DNA from: Pseudovibrio sp. Tun.PSC04-5.I4
Lineage (GTDB): Bacteria > Pseudomonadota > Alphaproteobacteria > Rhizobiales > Stappiaceae
Reading direction: 5' to 3'
Assembly (NCBI RefSeq): GCF_900104145.1
Contig: NZ_FNLB01000006.1
Location: 62,001 to 126,000, forward strand
Length of the DNA stretch: 64,000 bases
Shown: in pieces, positions 59,916-64,000 of the stretch
Layout: the number at the start of each line of letters is the position of its first letter
Position numbering within the stretch: the stretch's first letter is position 1
Notes under the pieces: model-generated
Databases searched by the model: none
The model's input: only the letters and a program-made list of their open reading frames with translations
What the model was told of the DNA's origin: nothing
Made by a program: the position numbers and the translations under genes

Positions 59916-60776
59916 ATGCAAAGAACAACAACAGGATGGGGCAGCGGTCTGCTGGGTGTGCTTATTTTCAGTGGTTCACTACCGGCAACCCGCACAGCTG
60001 TGAGTGGATTCGATCCTCTTTTCCTCACCTCAGCCCGCGCGGCTATTGCTGCTCTTTTGGGAGCTACACTTCTCATCGTGCTCAGGCAAAAACTGCCAGC
60101 CCGAGGCGATCTGGCATCACTGGCCATTATCGCGCTAGGTGTGGTTGTGGGGTTTCCATTGCTAACAGCACTGGCGCTTCAACACATCACCGCCGCCCAT
60201 TCCACCGTCTTCATAGGCCTCTTGCCATTATCAACCGCAGTCTTTGGCGTACTCCGTGGAGGAGAGCGTCCTAAACCTGCCTTCTGGTTGTTTTCCTGTG
60301 TTGGCGGCGTGCTGGTGGCAGGTTTTGCTTTGAGCAATGGCGGCGGGGCTTCAATGCAAGGCAATCTGCTCATGGTTGCCGCGATCATACTTTGCGGCCT
60401 TGCTTATGCCGAAGGAGCCGTGCTTTCCCGCCGGCTAGGGGGCTGGCAGGTGATTTCGTGGGCTCTGGTATTGGCTCTGCCTGTTATGTCGGTGCTTACT
60501 CTGTTACAGATGCCACAAGATTGGTCAGGCATCAGCCCGCAGGCATGGTTTGCTCTGGGGTATGTCTCTACCTTCAGCATGCTGATCGGGTTCGTGTTTT
60601 GGTATCATGGCCTGGCCCATGGCGGCATTGCGAGCGTAGGCCAACTGCAATTGTTGCAACCGTTTTTCGGTTTGGTGCTGGCTGGATTGCTTTTGGGGGA
60701 AACCGTGGCGCTTTCTATGATCGCTGTGACAGTTCTCGTCGTCTGCTGCGTCGCAGGTGCAAAGCGGTTCGCTTAA
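59916..60776 (+). CDS. EamA/DMT-family transporter
   Basis: ATG 59916 is chosen: AGAGGTG precedes it, and 286 residues with ten hydrophobic segments is the normal EamA size; ATG 59886 is possible. Two EamA repeats are visible, each about 130 residues, with FLTSARAAIAALLGATLLIV in the first and QLLQPFFGLVLAGLLLGE ending the second. It probably exports an amino acid or metabolite sensed by the divergent MocR regulator. Confidence 0.9.
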   Translation: MQRTTTGWGSGLLGVLIFSGSLPATRTAVSGFDPLFLTSARAAIAALLGATLLIVLRQKLPARGDLASLAIIALGVVVGFPLLTALALQHITAAHSTVFIGLLPLSTAVFGVLRGGERPKPAFWLFSCVGGVLVAGFALSNGGGASMQGNLLMVAAIILCGLAYAEGAVLSRRLGGWQVISWALVLALPVMSVLTLLQMPQDWSGISPQAWFALGYVSTFSMLIGFVFWYHGLAHGGIASVGQLQLLQPFFGLVLAGLLLGETVALSMIAVTVLVVCCVAGAKRFA

Positions 60777-60818
60777 AATGCGGGCCTCCAATAACGAGGC
60801 CCGCCAACATTCAAATAC

Positions 60819-61829
60819 CTAAACCCGCCGCAACAACTGCACAACGGTGGAACCCGGCTCGCGTAGAGGCGAGGTACACACAGACAGCACACGGCCCGCA
60901 CACGGCGCTTTGTAGGTCGCAACCACATCGCCAAAAGCGTTGGAAAGAGTGGCAACGTCCTGCCCCTCAACAACATCTTCATTGAGCTTTACCAGCACCC
61001 GTGCAAACCCACCTTGGTCTGCACGAATGGATACGTCGTCATTGCCAACAAAGCTCTCGATACCCAGCAGATCAACCTTACCCTTGATCATGCCGTAGTC
61101 GATCATGGTGTTGAGCACGCCCTGCACCCCACGGCGCGTCATATCAGGGTCAAAAATGTTCGCGCAGCCCAGCTCAACGGTGAGGGATGGAATACCGGCC
61201 ATAACCAACTCTGTTTCTACAGAACCATCAATGCCGTCATCCTCTTGGATCTGGTCTGCTGGCTGCAATGCCGCCAGTCGGCAGACATCAGCACTGCGGA
61301 AATCGGCAAACAGAAAATACGGAAAGGCTGATCCGGTAGAATCCGTGTGCAGGTCCAAAAAGAGGTCCGCGTTACCCATGTAAAGATTGTGCCACAACGC
61401 ATAGGCAAACCGGCTGCCCGCGTTGGAGCTGTTCGCATCTCCCGGCATCATCCGGTTGAGGTTGGTCAGCGTCTGGGTTTCTGTCTGCGCCGGATAATAC
61501 CGCGACGCCAGCTGCATACCGGGCGGGTTTGCACCGGGGACGAGCACAACAGTACCCTTCAGATTGACTGGGTCCAGATGCGGCAAAACCTGATGGATCA
61601 CATCCACGCCTTGCACTTCATCTCCATGCAAGGTGGACTGCAAAAACAACTTTGTCCCGTCGTCCTGCCCCTTCACCACGATCACAGGGATGCGGTGATA
61701 GTTGCCCAGAGAATCCGTTGTGGCTTTAAAGAAGAAACGGTGCGTTCCAGCAGAAAGCTCATCCACGCTGAGCTTCTCGATAACGGGTACACCATCAATA
61801 ATATCGGAAGTTATTTTCATGCCAGACAT
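60819..61829 (-). CDS. Succinylglutamate desuccinylase/aspartoacylase family deacylase
   Basis: A 336-residue zinc carboxypeptidase-like protein of the AstE/AspA family. Zinc ligands appear in STLHGDEVQG (His and Glu, about residues 65-74) and DLFLDLHTDSTG (His near 155); VELGCANIFDPDMTR contains the likely catalytic Glu. A C-terminal beta domain (about 255-336) is typical. Members remove acyl groups from N-acyl amino acids. A DoeB-like role on N-acetyl-diaminobutyrate is one possibility, but no ectoine genes are visible. It converges with the EamA gene. Confidence 0.85.
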   Translation of the reverse strand: MSGMKITSDIIDGVPVIEKLSVDELSAGTHRFFFKATTDSLGNYHRIPVIVVKGQDDGTKLFLQSTLHGDEVQGVDVIHQVLPHLDPVNLKGTVVLVPGANPPGMQLASRYYPAQTETQTLTNLNRMMPGDANSSNAGSRFAYALWHNLYMGNADLFLDLHTDSTGSAFPYFLFADFRSADVCRLAALQPADQIQEDDGIDGSVETELVMAGIPSLTVELGCANIFDPDMTRRGVQGVLNTMIDYGMIKGKVDLLGIESFVGNDDVSIRADQGGFARVLVKLNEDVVEGQDVATLSNAFGDVVATYKAPCAGRVLSVCTSPLREPGSTVVQLLRRV

Positions 61830-61966
61830 CTAAGGGGCGAACTCTCCAAAATGCAAGGAAGCACCCTTAGAACCTTGTGATGAGATCAACCTTTTCTAAG
61901 CAGTTTCATATTGCGACTCGCTCGATAATAAACGTACACACCCGTATACGAATAAAGGGGTAGGGC

Positions 61967-62764
61967 GTGACGACAGCACATAAAACAGCATTTTCTGGCT
62001 TGCAGGAGATCTATGATCTGGCAAGGCCGCGTTACCCGAAGAAAGCTCTGGATCATATTTGCGGTCTGCTGCCTCAGTCGGCAGGGGTGGAGAAGAAACA
62101 CTTGTTGGATGTCGGCTGCGGCACGGGCATTCTCACCCGTCAGCTACGGGATGCCTGTCGCGATTTCAAAATCACCGGCTGTGATTTGAATGAAGACATG
62201 ATCTCCCAGGCCCGCGCCAGCGATAAAAAGGGCCGTACCAACGCTGAAACCGGTGCAATAGAATGGCACATCTCCCCAGCTGAAACCTTACCGTTTGCGT
62301 CAGACAGCATCAACCTGATCACCGTTGCTCAGGCCGCGCAGTGGTTTGTCCGTCCTCAGTTTTATACCGAAGCGCAGCGCCTTTTGAACCCCACTTCCGG
62401 CAGGCTCGTCATCCTTGAGAACAACCGCAATCTGGAAGCCAGCGCGTTTATGGAGGATTACGAGGCCCTCATTGAGACACATAACCCAACATATTCCCGC
62501 AATTATCGCGGGTTTGATTATGCGGGCGAAATGGCGTCTGCGGGCTTCAAACAGGTAGAGACGCATAACGTGCCGTGGACCCGTACAATGGAACAGGCAA
62601 ATTTCGTGCAAATGGCGAAGTCCTCCACAAAGGTGCAGGCTGCAATCGAAGCAAGTGGCGGAGAGTTCCTAACCCACCTCAGTATGATCTTGCAAAGGCA
62701 TTGGGGCAGGGCAGGCAGTGTGAATGTAGCCTACACCACAGCGCTGTATTGCGGTAAAGTTTAG
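61967..62764 (+). CDS. Class I SAM-dependent methyltransferase
   Basis: A 265-residue protein starting at GTG 61967 with GGGGTAGGG upstream. Motif I reads LLDVGCGTGILTRQL (about 46-60), followed by GCDLNEDMISQAR and the later motif INLITVAQAAQWF. The opening FSGLQEIYDLARPRYPKKAL is typical of small-molecule methyltransferases of the UbiE/COQ5-like group. The acceptor is unknown. The spacer to the divergent deacylase gene holds an approximate CGTACAC/GTATACG repeat. Confidence 0.87.
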   Translation: MTTAHKTAFSGLQEIYDLARPRYPKKALDHICGLLPQSAGVEKKHLLDVGCGTGILTRQLRDACRDFKITGCDLNEDMISQARASDKKGRTNAETGAIEWHISPAETLPFASDSINLITVAQAAQWFVRPQFYTEAQRLLNPTSGRLVILENNRNLEASAFMEDYEALIETHNPTYSRNYRGFDYAGEMASAGFKQVETHNVPWTRTMEQANFVQMAKSSTKVQAAIEASGGEFLTHLSMILQRHWGRAGSVNVAYTTALYCGKV

Positions 62765-62799
62765 CCACACTTTTACATTTAGATATTGGATCGCGGCAG

Positions 62800-63369
62800 A
62801 TGTCCTGGATTTCATACACTCCTTTTAAAGATGCAACAGGACGCTTGAAGGCGTCCTATGAGAAGTACAAAAGACCCAACAACACAATCGCCAATATCTT
62901 CAGCGTGCATTCTCTGCGCCCGCATACGCTGGAAGGTCATGTAGCGTTTTACCGGTCTGTGATTGGACATTCCGGAAATACGTTGCCTCTGTGGTTTCTG
63001 GAGGCCATCGGCGTCTATGTGAGCGTGTTAAACAACTGCGCCTACTGCATTGATCATCACATTCATTTTGGCGGAGTTGCCTATCCGGAGAGTGCAGACC
63101 AGTGGGATGACATTGCTCAGTCCTTAAAGGACGTCACGCCCTCCGCTGCCTTTCACGGTAAGCAACTGGCATTCATGGATTACGCTGAGAAACTCACCAG
63201 CGCACCATCCTCCATCACTGAAGAAGATATTGCAGCTCTTCGCGAGGCGGGGGCAGACGATGGTGCGATTCTGGAGGTCAATCAGGTGGCAGGTTACTTC
63301 GCCTACGCCAATCGCACAGTCCTCGGTCTTGGCGTATCTCTGGCTGGAGAAACCCATGAGGCGAGTTAG
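62800..63369 (+). CDS. Carboxymuconolactone decarboxylase family / AhpD-like protein
   Basis: A 189-residue all-helical protein with the redox motif CAYCIDHHIHFG (about residues 76-87), the CxxC and His arrangement of AhpD-like peroxidase-related proteins. FSVHSLRPHTLEGHVAFYRS before it is also conserved. Such proteins reduce peroxides or act in thiol redox; some are decarboxylases. It follows the methyltransferase by 35 bases and may be in the same unit. A weak hairpin (TTAGAGC 63366-63372 with GCTCTAA 63393-63399) overlaps its stop. Confidence 0.87.
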   Translation: MSWISYTPFKDATGRLKASYEKYKRPNNTIANIFSVHSLRPHTLEGHVAFYRSVIGHSGNTLPLWFLEAIGVYVSVLNNCAYCIDHHIHFGGVAYPESADQWDDIAQSLKDVTPSAAFHGKQLAFMDYAEKLTSAPSSITEEDIAALREAGADDGAILEVNQVAGYFAYANRTVLGLGVSLAGETHEAS

Positions 63370-63426
63370 AGCCATAGTGGCCAGATAGGCTTGCTCTAAA
63401 ACCCTATGAGCCGCTCCAGCCGAGCA

Positions 63427-64000
63427 TCAGATCTTTTCTGCCAGAAGTATAATGCCAGCACCCTCCTCAAAGAATGCATCTCTCATCAGGTCATTCTTCA
63501 AATCGTGACTTAAAAGATCAAAGCTTATGCCCGGAACAATTATTTTGAGATGAAAGCCAGCTTCGCGTATGTATTTTGCCAAGCCATATCCCGAGAAGGA
63601 TATAGTGTGTGGTTCATACAAAATATTGTCGCGATTTCCTTGCCTGAGGCGATGAATTTGGTCAGCTCCATCCGGCACTTCAACAAGGAGCTTTCCACCA
63701 GGCTTCAAAGCTTTGTGTACCTTACCGAAAAACGCGGGTAACTCACCGATATAAAGATGTTCAATTATATGGCTTGCAATAACGTGATCAATAGCCTCGT
63801 TGAGCTGTTCCAACTTAACCAGATTAACGCCAAGCTCTTTTCCCAAAATCTTCTGGGAGTAGGGATCAGGCTCGTCTGCAAACTTCTGCAACGACTTGGA
63901 TTCTCTTAAAGTGACGCCCACCCCACAGCCGATATCTAAGATCGAGTGTGCCTTGTCATGTTCAAGTAAATCGAGATGTTTCTTGGCCCGCTGCCTCATA
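63427..64000 (-). CDS. Class I SAM-dependent methyltransferase, possibly truncated by the window end
   Basis: At least 190 residues. Motif I is ILDIGCGVGVTLRES (about residue 19 of the visible part), and HVIASHIIEHL and KALKPGGKLLVEVP follow, as in methyltransferase domains of the Methyltransf_11/23 type linked to sugar or lipid modification. An ATG occurs at 63999, but motif I would then be unusually near the start, so the true N-terminus may lie beyond the window. Substrate unknown. Confidence 0.8.
   Translation of the reverse strand, partial: MRQRAKKHLDLLEHDKAHSILDIGCGVGVTLRESKSLQKFADEPDPYSQKILGKELGVNLVKLEQLNEAIDHVIASHIIEHLYIGELPAFFGKVHKALKPGGKLLVEVPDGADQIHRLRQGNRDNILYEPHTISFSGYGLAKYIREAGFHLKIIVPGISFDLLSHDLKNDLMRDAFFEEGAGIILLAEKI

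Noticed and set aside
1..64000. CRISPR arrays, insertion sequences, prophage or plasmid replication genes
   Set aside because: No regularly spaced repeats, transposase, integrase or replication initiator sequences were found on either strand.

Overview
The window reads as chromosomal or large-replicon DNA of a heterotrophic alphaproteobacterium. Supporting signs are TRAP transporters, a PutA without an obvious N-terminal DNA-binding domain next to a divergent Lrp-type regulator, a Zur/ZnuCB locus, and MocR, IclR and GntR catabolic regulators. Moderate GC, together with an arginine deiminase operon and a bifunctional AdhE, would fit a facultatively fermentative marine genus such as Pseudovibrio (Stappiaceae). 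That assignment is an inference from gene content, not from a marker gene. No transposase, integrase, phage gene or CRISPR array was seen.

Layout. 1-1080: the end of an RND efflux pump gene and a tRNA-Gln gene. 1289-8206: a carboxylate uptake and catabolism locus (GntR regulator, DapA-type lyase, TRAP DctP-DctQ-DctM, acyl-CoA synthetase, GNAT) controlled by overlapping divergent promoters. 8312-20028: a beta-galactoside/galactonate locus (ABC sugar transporter, IclR regulator, GH42 beta-galactosidase, SMP-30 lactonase, IlvD/Edd dehydratase, DgoK, DgoA), which is nearly a whole De Ley-Doudoroff galactose route. 20103-24343: proline catabolism (putA and an Lrp-type regulator). 24870-31214: an arginine deiminase operon (YfcC-type carrier, arcA, arcB, arcC, NhaC-type antiporter) with a perfect 20-bp hairpin between its first two genes. 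31533-34928: an orphan CofD-like protein and a long-chain acyl-CoA synthetase. 35016-46823: a glucuronide locus (TRAP DctQM without DctP, GH31, UxuB, UxaC, and divergently a GH2 beta-glucuronidase, GntR regulator and UxuA), with a UxuR/ExuR-like operator in the divergent spacer. 46987-49020: zinc uptake (znuC, znuB, zur).

49000-64000 is mixed: an unknown protein, a 40-residue Cys-rich small ORF, a LuxR protein with a degenerate receiver, a TetR regulator, an SCP2 protein, a cupin, an RluA-type pseudouridine synthase, adhE with an FNR-like box, a secreted protein with an internal duplication, a MocR/EamA divergent pair, an AstE/AspA-type deacylase, two methyltransferases and an AhpD-like protein.

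The two sugar loci take up intact glycosides and hydrolyse them in the cytoplasm, since none of the three glycoside hydrolases has a signal peptide. They feed pyruvate and glyceraldehyde-3-phosphate through 2-keto-3-deoxy sugar acids. The arginine deiminase operon and adhE together suggest adaptation to oxygen limitation. The most unusual items are the arc hairpin, the TRAP system lacking a binding protein, the Cys-rich small ORF, the pseudo-receiver LuxR protein and the duplicated secreted protein.
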